Origin: Axinella damicornis
Taxonomy: Eukaryota > Porifera > Demospongiae > Axinellida > Axinellidae
Direction of reading: 5' to 3'
Assembly (NCBI GenBank): GCA_963931865.1
Contig: OZ007516.1
Span: forward strand, 3,404,744 to 3,468,743
Length of the DNA stretch: 64,000 bases
Below, one piece after another: positions 12,901-23,542 of this stretch. Numbering within the stretch: position 1 is the stretch's first letter; each line of letters starts with the position of its first letter. The translations under genes and the position numbers were made by a program. Under the pieces are notes generated by a model. The model worked only from the letters and a program-made list of their open reading frames with translations. It was not told the origin of the DNA and made no database searches.

Positions 12901-14551
12901 AATCAGTTGGCTTCATCAATATTTAAGATTATAGTTACACTTAACTTGTCTACACAAGTCACTCAAGAGTTCCAATGTGCAAAGCACCTTGTGTAAGCCT
13001 CTTCCACAGGAAATGCCAGTCATAAGTGGCAACTTGCAGCTTAGGTGTGGTATGTGCTAAGTGTGCACTTTACCTCTCAGAGCTATAAGGTATACATCAG
13101 CACTAAGGTGTGGATATCACCAGGAATTTACTACTGCAATATCTGACAATGTCCTCTCAAAGGAGATTGTATAACATAACATGGGAAGCTTCAGGATGCC
13201 TAGATGGTGTTATCCCATAAGTGTGCATTTGCAAACACACTACTTCAGATCCTGTAAACAACTAGTTCTAGCCCTGTTCCCAGGCTTCAACACCTTATGA
13301 TGGTCGCGGCACGTATCACGTGATGAAATCTACCAGGCCTTCCCCCCGCTTTTCGTACTGCAAGCGACAAAAGCTTGGGCGTGGAGGCCTGGGAACAAGG
13401 CTATACTAGTACATGGTCACTCTCAAGTCTGGGGACAACTAGTTTCGCCTGTATACAAGCTGGCTGGTTACTGTACACAGGCAAGCTAGTTGTCCCCTGA
13501 CAAGAAGCTCTTTGGGCTGTACTGCTGCACTGGCTGGTTACTGTATACAGGCAAGCCAGTTGTCCCCAGACTTGAATCTAGTTGTCTCCAGACTTGAAGC
13601 TCTTATTTGCGCCAGCTGGTTACTGTATACAAGCAGCTAGTTGTCCCCAGACTTGAAGCTCTTTGTGCCTGCTGGTCACTGCACTGTATAGTACACAGGC
13701 AAGCTAGTTGTCCTCAGACTTGAAGCTGCTGGTCACACTGTCCAGGAGGAGAGTAGCAGCTGGCACAAAGAGCTTTAAGTCTGAGGACAAACTAGCTTAC
13801 CTGTACTGTGTACAGTGACCAGTGGCAAAATGGACTGCCACTGTGTTGTAGTTCCATTATGCTGTTCCTAGCGCTACACTAGTTTGAGACATCTCTATTA
13901 TACACAATATTTACACATTTGCTGGGAGAAAATGCACAAAATTTCTGAATGTGTTGTGCTTGTGACACATCATATGACATACCATCAGGGTTTCCTCCTC
14001 CTCCTCCTCCTCCTCCTCCTCTTCCTCTCCTCCATTGGTGAGGACGTGGTCCAGCTCTATCCTGGTGGCCTCATCGGAGCACTTGTGCTTCAGCAGTTCA
14101 AAGAACTTCTCTCTCTCCTGCACCATGCTGTTTCTTTTCCCCTCCCCCTCCTCCTGCTTCATCCCCTCCCCATCCCCCACCGACTGAATCTGTTTCTTCG
14201 CAGCTTTGATCTGAGCAGCAGACTCATCAGCATCGTGTAAAGTGTGGCGACGGTTTTGTGGCTTACGTCGCCGGAAGCGGAACTCCGGCATCTGTGAGTG
14301 GTGTAAGAGAGAGTGACGTGTGTACGTATATGTGTGTGAGTATGTGTGTAAGGTGTGTATGTGCGTGTGACAATCACTGTAAATACATAAATTTAATGTG
14401 AGCAACTAACAATCTGCATTTCAAATAATGGCAGCTGCAGGTGCATTGCCTGGCAGGGCTGCTTATTTTGTTGACTGGCATTCACTTACGCCTTTGCGCA
14501 GAATACCAAACGCTGGTGGTAATTTGTCTCCTAAGGTGTGACTGGCAGTGA
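4582..14551 (-). CDS. SRCIN1-like: SRCIN1 (p140Cap) / KIAA1217 (sickle tail)-like adaptor, AIP3 family
   Basis: Exons (minus, 5' to 3'): 14490-14551, 13983-14291, 12737-12875, 9703-9892, 9117-9449, 8888-9030, 8316-8534, 7795-7900, 7542-7672, 6811-6886, 4582-6568. All phases agree. From the Met at 14291 it encodes 1,210 aa; the 62 nt exon upstream is also open, so the start is uncertain. Family marks in order: RRHTL, then VQEREKFFELLKHK (vertebrate RRHTV...KRDAFMDHLKSK); the AIP3 N-terminal fold CLFLKHGEDLRRC...LSTIKNLFVNMF...LENMRSVKDHCIL; a helical block ending LKRVMEKELQVIVNEERFLQ (vertebrate RVEVEAVKFLKEE); then a 661-codon last exon with a charged coiled coil (to about 7 kb equivalent residue 730) and a Pro/His/Ser-rich tail with SH3-ligand-like PPSLPPRNRK. 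Vertebrate members are cytoskeletal and Src-regulating scaffolds; that role here is inference. Confidence 0.85.
6899..6948. repeat. (GT)n microsatellite
   Basis: About 25 uninterrupted GT units, in the intron of the SRCIN1-like gene just beyond the 3' splice site of the 6811-6886 exon. Confidence 0.95.
7209..7540. repeat. CA-rich minisatellite (CACACACTCCTCA/CACACACCCCTCA units)
   Basis: An imperfect tandem array of 11-14 bp units such as CACACACTCCT and CACACACCCCT. It fills the intron and reaches the 5' splice site of the 7542-7672 exon. Its long open frames on the plus strand are low-complexity Thr/His runs, not genes. Confidence 0.9.
8118..8315. repeat. CA-rich simple sequence ending at a 5' splice site
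   Basis: Imperfect CACACA/CATGCACA repeats. On the transcribed minus strand the intron begins GTGTGTGTGTGAGTG right after the exon at 8316, so the repeat forms the donor region. Confidence 0.85.
9562..9700. repeat. polypyrimidine tract (CCCTCTCTCCTTCC type)
   Basis: Nearly pure C/T on the plus strand, polypurine in the transcript, within the intron between the 9117-9449 and 9703-9892 exons of the SRCIN1-like gene. Confidence 0.85.
12021..12087 (+). mobile_element. tRNA-like / tRNA-derived SINE head
   Basis: TTAGCTCAGGCGACAGGGC resembles a pol III A box with D arm, and GGTTTGAGTCC a B box with T arm, about 35 bp later. ATGGC before and GCCAT after can pair as a remnant acceptor stem. The anticodon arm is imperfect, so this is more likely a tRNA-derived SINE or pseudo-tRNA than a working tRNA. 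It lies in an intron of the SRCIN1-like gene. Confidence 0.45.
12422..12698. repeat. fold-back element with ~78 bp inverted arms
   Basis: TATCTTGGGCTAGGAATGAG in the left arm (12422-12499) recurs inverted in the right arm (12620-12698), with only a few differences. The ~120 bp spacer is unrelated. The right arm ends about 38 bp from the 5' splice site of the 12737-12875 exon of the SRCIN1-like gene, so the transcript can form a long hairpin there. Confidence 0.85.
13269..13407. repeat. short inverted-repeat element (TAGCC-CTGTTCCCAGGC family)
   Basis: Starts CTAGCCCTGTTCCCAGGCT and ends GCCTGGGAACAAGGCTATA. It is a ~139 bp non-autonomous element of the family found throughout the window, in an intron of the SRCIN1-like gene. 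Confidence 0.75.
13425..13830. repeat. mixed direct and inverted array of a ~50 bp unit
   Basis: The motif CTGGTTACTGTATACAGGCA followed by AGTTGTCCCCAGACTTGAAG occurs at least five times in direct orientation. It is preceded by one inverted partial copy (about 13425-13450) and followed by one inverted copy (about 13765-13825). It lies in the intron between the second and third exons of the SRCIN1-like gene. Confidence 0.8.
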
Positions 14552-14673
14552 CTGCAATCGTCACAGATCATGCTGGCATTCAGGAAGTGAAATGAAACTG
14601 ACATTTCAGCAAAATTTTGGACCATGTGGGATCTATTAGAGGATACCAACGCACAGTGCAAAGTCTCTCTGCC

Positions 14674-14711
14674 CCCCCCCCCCCCCCCCCCCCCACCCCA
14701 CACACACACAG
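14674..14711. repeat. poly(C) tract followed by CA repeat
   Basis: More than 20 C in a row, then CCCACACACACACA. One of many long G/C homopolymers in the window. Confidence 0.9.
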
Positions 14712-14991
14712 ATGCTAGGCTAGCCTTCTTCAATTCCCCTCTCCTGTGTGGACTAAAGTGGTGGTCTGGAGCTATTACAGAGAGAATTCCTATGGGATAT
14801 TGCACAGACAAAACAGATCATGTTTCAATATGGACCCTTCCAGCTGGAAGATGGAAGCTGGAGTGACCATAGTCTAACTTGATGATGAGCCCACCATGCT
14901 TGACTAGGCAGCTCCACCACGTCATTATCATTCGGGTGGGTTCAAGTCCCACTGGAGTCTGCTTCGGTCTTTCACCTAGTTCTATAACGAC

Positions 14992-15049
14992 CTAGCCTCA
15001 TTCCCAGGCTCCCCCTGTGGGCGCAGGGGGGAGCCTGGGAACGACGCTA
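14992..15049. repeat. 58 bp inverted-repeat element, TAGCCTCATTCCCAGGCT family
   Basis: CTAGCCTCATTCCCAGGCT is closely mirrored by AGCCTGGGAACGACGCTA, with a GC-rich hairpin centre (CCCCCTGTGGGCGCAGGGGG). The outer TA pair fits a TA target duplication. Confidence 0.8.
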
Positions 15050-16424
15050 ATAATGACAGTTGTTCTGTCTTTCACCTCTTAAGACCAAGGTATAAACAAT
15101 CACTTTGTGGTGAGTGAGCTCACTGCTACCCCCCCCCCCCCCCCCCCCCCCCCCCTCTGTTGCAGCAATGAATTCTGTTTCAATAGATAACTACACGCTA
15201 ATGAGCCAGGTATCTTAGGAATGCGAGACGTAGGATATTGATGGTTACTGTTATTTACTACTGAGCCATAAGCAATATAATTAAGATAACGGTGTGCATT
15301 AACAAACTGCCTTTGATGGAAACGGAAGGACATTCTTGGTTGAATTGGAGCCACTTATTTGACTGAAATTGTAAACTTTGTGCTGCGTATAGTCTCAATC
15401 TCAGACTGTGTTCGGAGAGGGTCCGGGATTGAGCCGAAAATTTGGATAAGTTGGACGTGGTACATATTTTATGGTGATTCTCGTACAACCAAGGCTCCCA
15501 TCTGAAGTTTTTGACGAAGCCATGTGTGTATGTTGTTGCAATGAGATCCCAATGAGATGAATGAAAACAAGTAACACTGTATATTGCTTTCATATTCTCT
15601 CTCCATGTACGTATGCAGTTTGATAGTCTGGCACAGCTGTAATAAGAACTTAATACGCTTTTCTCGATCTGTAACAACATATTCCTAGTAAGGAACCAGG
15701 GAATGTGATGGGATGGTGGAACTGAAAGTCAGCTGCCTGTTAGTCAACAGTTGTCCCTGTGTTGCGACTGTTATCACACGTGTTCATGGTGTTGTGCATG
15801 TGTGTTCCAGTGTGTGTTCCAGGGCCTCGGGATGTTTGCTAGTGAAAGCTAATTAGGCAAACAGTGTACCACTTCCTAGAATGATGGGTGCAAGAACTTT
15901 GTCCTGGAATGACACACTGCCTACTAGCATTCCTGCCATACTATGAAGTGGAAACAACCTAGTCACCAGCAGACTCTGAGATCAAGACACCAAGATCAAC
16001 CACACCATTACCTTGAAGTAGCAAAACTGCAAGCAATTGTGAGAAAAAAATCAACCATTTGGTACTCATTGCCATGTTAACTGACTAATGAGCTCCCAAG
16101 TGCCCTTACATCTCTCAATAAAGAGGGACCCTGTTGCTATGGCAATGACTTCTAAAACTCCCATAGAGCAATGTTATATACTGTGTATATGCTTCTGATA
16201 ACAAACAGTGGGTTGTAGATGATTGCAATAGGAAAACAAGTGTACATGAAAGCGCTGATATGGTGCAGGCCAATGAACGCCCATGCACCTCCAAAATAGC
16301 CCCACTCCAACCTCACATTAAGATGAGGGTGATCTTCAAGGGAACCTGTACTTCAACACAGTGCAATTACTTCACACAAAGCATGTATACTGCCATCACG
16401 TAGGTGGCAGAATTGGTGGCAGAA

Positions 16425-16540
<116 letters not shown>

Positions 16541-17139
16541 GGGCGGGGATGGGGGGCAAGCCCCCCACCCCAACACTTCAAAATAATGCGGGCACTTCAG
16601 CCCTACCTTTTGCATACTCTGTTCCCCAGTGACACTCACTGGTTCATTACCATATCTACCTCAGTGGTAATTTGTGGTAGAGTGCCGCCAATTGCCAGCT
16701 ATCCCAAGCATGTGAAAATGAACCACTAGTAAGCTCTTTGTTTTCCCAGCTAGGAAATTCCGTACTTGAGAGCTCAGCTGACATTTATTGCGTTAGTGTC
16801 ATGATCAATTGATGGTATGCTGTGTGTACACAGTCTGGCGTTCCGAACATGCACCTGTTGTGCTAGCAAGCGCTTATGTGCACCTTGGGATAGAGCTATA
16901 GGTCCCAAGCCAATCCCCCCTCCAGGTTTTGATTGGTCTTGTATAAACTGGAGGTGAGAATGAGATTATTTTACACCTGCTGTGGGGGTGCAGGATCCCA
17001 TACAGAAGAGGGTGGGTAGGTCCAAGAGCAAGGGGCTAACAAGGACGACCACAGTGTCACTTTGTGTCCCCCCTTACCCTCCCCACTTACCAGGGACACC
17101 AAAATCGGGGAAGGGTAAAGATAATGTCCCCTCAAGCCC

Positions 17140-17570
17140 TAGCCTCATTCCCAGGCTGTAGGGGGGATGGCTGGCTATATCCCCAAGTTCAAACTGTATA
17201 CGGATGTAATGGTATGGCAATTGCACGCCCTCGTTCAAGAAGTGAATATCAGATTAATGTACGTGATACTTCCAGCTGCCGACAACGGTCCTTTCCGGCT
17301 CGTGGAAGCAAATGTTTGCTGCAGGTTCTGCAAGTGGAAGTCGAACAAACAAAATCTATCATGCAGGTGCCTACACTAGCGCGATTGAGCGATTGACTAG
17401 CACGATCGATGGGCGTGATGTGATGTTTCAATGCATGATGCAATTGAGTTTTACCGTTGTCAGATGACAACATTTGATTGGGGTACTACCAAGTTTCTGG
17501 CAGCGGAAGTAACAGTTTGAGGTTGCGTAAGTTTCCAGGCCGTTCCTCCTATGGCCTGGGAATGAGACTA
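17140..17570. mobile_element. ~430 bp non-autonomous element with TAGCCTCATTCCCAGGC termini
   Basis: Left end TAGCCTCATTCCCAGGCTG, right end GGCCTGGGAATGAGACTA. The interior is not palindromic apart from the short hairpin next to the right end. It holds a 110-codon plus-strand ORF overlap without recognisable similarity. This looks like a longer member, or parent, of the short family. Confidence 0.6.
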
Positions 17571-18039
17571 CTCAAGACCTGATATGGCCCCACCCCTCCT
17601 CCAGTGGAAGGAGGTAACAAGATATAGGTGTGTCCACAACACAGCAGTAGTGAAGTGGCTTCAAACAAAGCGTAAGGTTGATAAATGCAATTGTGAACAA
17701 TGAACTCACCCATGGGAAGTATGACACAGGAATGGCTTGTACCTGAGCATAAAATTTGATTGAACAATGACCGATTGCTTGACAGACGTTGAGCTGGTCT
17801 CATCCCCATACTGCCCATACTGGACTGGGAATGGACTAGAACATGGCAATTAGGTCTGTGTGCACTGCTTAGCAGTAATGCTCACAAAACTAGAGTGTAT
17901 TCTCACCCTATGCTCTGCACATTACCAGCAGCACTGCAAGACATATGCACCGTAATGCATGCATATGAACCATAATAGAAGAAACCATAAACGTTTTATT
18001 TACTGCTGGATACCTGACCTTGAGAATCAGGAATGGTAG

Positions 18040-18131
18040 TAGTCTATCGAGCTAGACCAAATTTCTCTCACTCCGGAAGTTGGGGCCCCAACTTCCGGAG
18101 CGAGAGAAATTTGGTCTAGCTCGATAGACTA
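18040..18131. repeat. 92 bp almost perfect palindrome
   Basis: Arms of 46 bp (TAGTCTATCGAGCTAGACCA..., meeting at GGGG/CCCC) match at 45 of 46 positions with no spacer. The ends TAGTCT/AGACTA resemble the short inverted-repeat family. Confidence 0.9.
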
Positions 18132-20238
18132 GAATGGTAGGTTCAAAAGCCTTTTGCAATAATGCACTGCACTAACTAGCATGTGGTAAAATGAAAGGGG
18201 CGGAGCCAACAAACTTATAATAGGAAGTAGCTGAAGTGATGTGGTGTCGGATGGACACAGCGATCGCTTAGCATTCCTTACTCGTCCATAATCCAACTGC
18301 ATAACAGCTAGTGGAACAAATGCTCAGAGACGCTACAGCTGACCCGTGGACTGACAGTTTCCATACACTGGTATGATCGCTGCAATGGCTGCTTCAAATA
18401 TTATCTCTCAGCAGATCCCTACTGTTTCTCATCCGCCTACGGTTTATTGTGACAGCAACAAACGCACTTCAAATTCAAATCATACACACAAACATGTGCA
18501 CATACACAAAGTGTCATTCTATACACCCAGCGTGTAACGTGATACTGAAGTGTCTTTGATAATTCATAGCCTCCATTGTTCTAGTTATGAGCTGGGCCAT
18601 GCCTCCCACTCCTAGCAAGCTAGCCTATCAACCAGCCCAATATATGGAAACAGCTTCAGAGCCATATGGAAACTCACGGTTCATATGGATATCAAAATGT
18701 TCAGTTGACTAGGAGAACGTGATGACAATTAATGACAAACATATCAGTGCCATGCGTGGCAACACAGCTAGGAGCTGTACTACATATGGCATAGGGGGCC
18801 CGGGCCCATGTGCTATACATTGTATATCCCCACATTACAAACAGATCATGGCGATGCTTGTGATAACCATTGCTATGGCAACAGGTTTCCTTCCCCATCA
18901 AGGGGAGGTCACTCCAGTATTCCGTATATTATCGCAAAGACAACAGTCAAAAGCCTGAAAATCAGTCAACAGTCAAAGCCTCAAAAAGCAGCATCAACGG
19001 TCAAGCCGCACAAAAGAGCGGTAAAAAGTTTTGACATGCGGTCGCAGCTGTGACTGCAGAGTCTATGGGTGTCACCTCCCCATGCCCATAATATTGAGAC
19101 CCATTATTGAACAACTCATTGGTCACTTAGCTGTTGCCATGGCAATATGTTATACTTACTAGTAGTTTTTGGGGGCACTGACTGCTTGCAGCTTTGTTGC
19201 TTGCAGTTACGTATGTGAAAAAAGACATTTAGTGGGCATTAGTAACGAATCCTTGCAAGTTTTTCTGCAGGTACAGGTGTGGGGATATCTTGTGGTTGCT
19301 TTATGACTACACAGATCAGCTGAAGTAGTGTCTAGCCACTAGTAACCAGGAAGGTGATTACAGTGATTAGGTACACCTGTGTTCCTCCACACTACCTGAG
19401 CAGATCTCCAGGTGTTCCATATTTAATCAATCACTGAAGTCAACACCGTACACACCAAAAGCTACGTCTCCGCACTCCACATTTGGACGTGTGTCTCCGC
19501 TTGCATAGACAACAGTCGGGGTGTGCCGGGCACCCGCCCAGTTGTACAGTGTACACAGCATAAGAGCTGCAAAGTGGCTTCAAAGTGGCGTGTGACCGCA
19601 TACACCTTTCCCGCTAAGAAGCGGGCAATTTGATACCTAGCCTACAAGTTACAAGTACAGTATTAGATACGACCTGACAGGAAAAATAAGGCGGTCTGTC
19701 AGCCCCAACCAACTGTAGCTGTGATCATGCATCGTTATCGTACATCATTGTTTATTTACCTTGCGATCGCGAAGTAAGGAAGCCAGGAAACGATCACATA
19801 CAGTGTTGATACTCCCGTCCTCGCACAGTGGTCATGCAGGGCGATCTGCGGTTGAGTTGCCAAGTCGACGCCTCTCTTGCACTCCTCTATCTCAGCTCAC
19901 TGCAGCACACTGGCTTACAGCTTGCAAATTATCAGGAAAAAAATCGCACGAATGCTGTAAAATATGTCAAATACCGACTGGCTAGCATGCACTGCAGAAG
20001 CATGCACTGCTCTGCCTCCAACTGCTAAAGTATTGCGGTTCGTAAAGGGGCGGACGTTCTTATTCATTAGTATGTGGGAGGCCATAGCTGGAATGCCATC
20101 GATGCGTTGATTAATTAGCCCTAAAAAGAGCATCAGGTTCAAATATAATTATATCCAGTACAGAACATGTACAGTCATACAAAATCCTACTAAAAGATCA
20201 CATGAACAATAACTGGACTAAAGTCTGGTGGAAATTTG

Positions 20239-21696
20239 TCATGCTGCAGGTGATTGGGAGTTTATCACAGTTTGTACAGCTGCTGCCAGCCTCTGTCGGT
20301 TGACTCTTCCAGTGAACTCTCTGCCGTCCCATGTCTCGAGCGTGAGAACGTCTACAAGCTCCGTGAGGCTGTCGTTGAAAGTGAGTGCCTTCTTCACTCC
20401 CTCAATGAGGGTGGAGTCGGCGTAACTCTCAGACGATCCCTGCGGCAGCGGTGGAGGCATTGTACAAATATCTTTCAGTTCCTTCAAACTATGCAAACTG
20501 TCCTCAACAGATGAACGTCTAGTGCTACCACCACCACTCTCATGCGAATGAGAACTTGAGCTGCTAACTCCAGAGCTGCCTCCTTGAGAATTCTTCACTT
20601 TCTGCCTACTTGTCAGTAATTTGTTGCGAGACTTCCCAATGGGTTTGAGGTAGAATCCTTCCTCCTCTCTCCGCATATCATGTAGGAATTCGCTATGGAC
20701 TGCCTTCACTTGCTCAAGGGCGTCCTTGTTTAGCATGATACCAGGAGAAGGAAGATCGTGTGGAGGAACATTGGCACAGATTAGCCACGGGTGCTGTAGC
20801 ACTTGATCCACCGTGATTCTCTGACTCTCTTCGACACAGAGTAACTTCTTGATCATATCCTTGGCGTTCTCAGAGGTGTTTCTCCATTCATTCTCAGGAA
20901 ACTCAAAGTCACCGGACATGATCCTTCGTCGCATGCGTTGTGTGATCGGCTGGTTGGGAATCTCTGAGTAAAAAGGGGGGTACCCACATAGCATGATGTA
21001 CATGATCACCCCCAACGACCACATGTCGCAGCTTTTGTCATAGTAGTACGGACTACCAGGTGAGCGTTGCCCCATCCGTATTTCCCGTTGTCTCCTCTGT
21101 GCTTCTAACACTTGGGGGGCAACATAGTAGGGGGTGAACTGGGGTGTTGTCAGGTCACCATTGTCGATTTTGGCAAAACCAAAATCAGCCAGCTTGACTC
21201 GAATGCCTTCCGAGCCGTCAGCTTTCTTCAACAGCAACAAGTTCTCTGGTTTCAGATCTCTATGAGCTACATTCACGTTATGGCAGTAGTGCACAGCCAG
21301 TGCAACCTGCCTCAGAATGCGGCTGGCCTCCTGCTCTGTGAAGTGCTGTTTTCTTGTAATGTACTCGAAGAGCTCTCCCCCTTGCATCAGCTCCATGACA
21401 AGCAGGATCCTCTTCTTAGGGACGCTATCTCCGGGAAGTATGACCTCATTTGCATATACATCAACCACCTTGACAATGTAATCACTTCCGCTGCACAGCC
21501 AGTGGAGTGTGACCTCCTTCCGTGCCTTTGGTCTGTCCAGAAGAATCTTCAGAGCATACTCTTGTCCCGTTTCTTTGTGGATACACAGGCGTACAGGACC
21601 ACTGATCCCAGATCCAAGATTCTTGTTCCACTTTATGTCATAATCGTGCTGAATATTCTGGCCTTTGAAGACCGGGTCCTTGTCGTACACTGACAT
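20239..21696 (-). CDS. MAPKAPK5: MAP kinase-activated protein kinase 5 (PRAK)
   Basis: Serine/threonine kinase of the p38/ERK3 pathways, 485 aa from the Met at 21696 (human about 473). Visible: glycine loop LGSGISGP (27-34), catalytic Lys in YALKILLD (K50), HRDLKPEN (145-152), DFGFAK (171-176), activation-loop Thr in TPQFTPYYVAP (T188, the p38 phosphosite position in PRAK), and the PRAK-typical VAPQVLEAQRR in place of APE. The C-terminal region ends with the family-specific WDGREFTGRVNRQRLAA. I chose this Met because MSVYDKDPVFKGQNI aligns with the PRAK start. The frame is open 62 codons further upstream (to 21882), with a possible 3' splice site near 21812, so an extended start or 5' intron is possible. 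The coding region has no introns, unlike its neighbours. Confidence 0.93.
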   Translation of the reverse strand: MSVYDKDPVFKGQNIQHDYDIKWNKNLGSGISGPVRLCIHKETGQEYALKILLDRPKARKEVTLHWLCSGSDYIVKVVDVYANEVILPGDSVPKKRILLVMELMQGGELFEYITRKQHFTEQEASRILRQVALAVHYCHNVNVAHRDLKPENLLLLKKADGSEGIRVKLADFGFAKIDNGDLTTPQFTPYYVAPQVLEAQRRQREIRMGQRSPGSPYYYDKSCDMWSLGVIMYIMLCGYPPFYSEIPNQPITQRMRRRIMSGDFEFPENEWRNTSENAKDMIKKLLCVEESQRITVDQVLQHPWLICANVPPHDLPSPGIMLNKDALEQVKAVHSEFLHDMRREEEGFYLKPIGKSRNKLLTSRQKVKNSQGGSSGVSSSSSHSHESGGGSTRRSSVEDSLHSLKELKDICTMPPPLPQGSSESYADSTLIEGVKKALTFNDSLTELVDVLTLETWDGREFTGRVNRQRLAAAVQTVINSQSPAA

Positions 21697-22928
21697 TGCT
21701 GCTCCACTGGTACTTCCCTTGAAAAACGGATTGTCTAGGGACGGGGAGCGGGTGACCGACTGCTTGGAACCTATGTTGTCCGGTTTGTAGCAACTTGTGT
21801 AACAACAAACCCTAATGAGATAAACACACTGACAATAAAACAGTTGTTTCCTCTCTCCACGTAATAGATAGAGACACTCCAAATAAAACCCTGAAGATTG
21901 CTACTTCGATGCTGGCAGTTTAATATTTCTTCAGGCTCATCTCTAACAGTTTGAAAACAGTTGACCTTTATACATGTTTATATCCGTCAGATGCAGAGTT
22001 GCCTCCTTTACGGCTTACTCATGCCTCACCTTGCTCTCCAAGCAAACAGCCCAGCAGCAGGTGCAGTCCCTGGGGCTTGCTTCTTTCAAAAGGCGTTGAG
22101 AAATGCCAAATGCGCGTAATGTCGACTGATGCAATCACGATGGACTGTTACTCGAGTACTCTTTCACAACGATGTGTCAATCACGTGTATTTTACGGAGT
22201 AATTACAGAAGTATGCAGCAAAGCTCCTCTCCGTTCACGCGCTCTGGAATACCTCCGCCCCGGTAAGGAAACTATAATCGCTCTGCGCATGCTCAGAAAC
22301 CGCATGGCCGGGAGGTCAACTGTAGCTGTGAGGTGAGCAGCATGAAGGTTGTTTAGTTAGCAAAATCTGGGCCAGTGATGAAGTAAATGACAAGCATATG
22401 ACTGAAAATGAAGCAGTGATGCTACTTTCTGCACCTGAGGCCTGAAAACTTATTTGTTCGTTAATGTCTTAGTGCAGTGTACCGTTCATTTGTTGATTTC
22501 AACTTTGCAGTGTCCTAGCTGAGGGAGATGGAATGAAAGATGGACTTGAATCTTTAAATTCACACTCGGGGGAAAGAAACTGCAATCCTCTGTCAGAGTC
22601 ATGCTACTACCTAGTATGTCTATATTTTCTGTAACAAAGTGGTTATTGGTTGGCAGGAATTGGGTAATCGTTAGGGTATGTTAGGTGCTGAAATGTGCAT
22701 GAGTGTATGTTACCTTTACTTCGAGTGTGTAGTTCCTGCCGGACCAGCATCCACTTCCTTTCTGTTATTCCCCTTCCAAGCACACACACGCACTCAAAAG
22801 ATTTGTTGGCTATAATCTGTGCTCTGCTGTATGATGATGAAAGCACAAACGGGTCACTCTTGAGTTTCTGAGACAGTGAAGACCCTTGTGATTCTTACCT
22901 ACATTGTCTGAGTACAGTCAGTGTGCTG
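21697..22928. other. MAPKAPK5 upstream region, no confirmed gene
   Basis: This should hold the MAPKAPK5 promoter and 5' UTR. GCGCATGCTCAG near 22283 is a partial NRF-1-like site. No plus-strand exon was confirmed. Confidence 0.35.
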
Positions 22929-23505
22929 TAGCCTAGGTTGTACTAGATTTTGATGCTTGGTCAACATATGAATGTGCTCTTTCTCTCTCCCCCCCCCCTT
23001 CCTCCTCTTCCCCTTTCCTCCCTCCATTCCCCTTCCTCCCTCCTTCCCTCTTCCTACCTCCCCCTTCCCCTCCTCCCTTCTGCTTCCCCCCCCCCTCCTC
23101 TTCCACCCTCCTTCCCTTCCCCTTCCCCTGCCCTCTCCCCCCTTCCTCTCCTTCTCTTTCGCTTACTTGCCAAGCGATGGAGACTGCATTCAGGTGGTGA
23201 AGGATGAATGCAGATAGTGCTGACATGAGGGCTGAGCCAAGAGGGAGGAGGGAGATTGTGAGCAATGGGTGAGGAAGTCGTGGAAGGGACTGTGGGTATA
23301 AAATGAACAGTAGGCTGCCAAATGATGGAAACACAGACCTGTCCTGATGATTCTCAAGAGATGAGACTTCACCGTAGATTTTCTGATGGCATCTCTGTCT
23401 GATACTGTGTATGTACTACTCTCACCTTCAGTAGCTCACGGTACCCTCTTCCATGCATAGGTCATCTGCAAGCAACAGGAGCTATCTGGTAAGTAGGGTG
23501 CACAT

Positions 23506-23542
<37 letters not shown>

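Noticed and set aside
14925..14965. B-box-like GGTTCAAGTCC that suggested a tRNA
   Set aside because: No A box at the right distance and no acceptor stem.
15258..15680. 140-codon minus-strand ORF
   Set aside because: No domain, no splice sites in a sensible position, and composition like the surrounding intergenic DNA.
19760..19860. Possible minus-strand exon ending CGCAAG before gtaaat
   Set aside because: The donor is good and one frame reads SINTVCDRFLASLLRDRK, but the acceptor is unclear and the phase does not fit the 14490-14551 exon.
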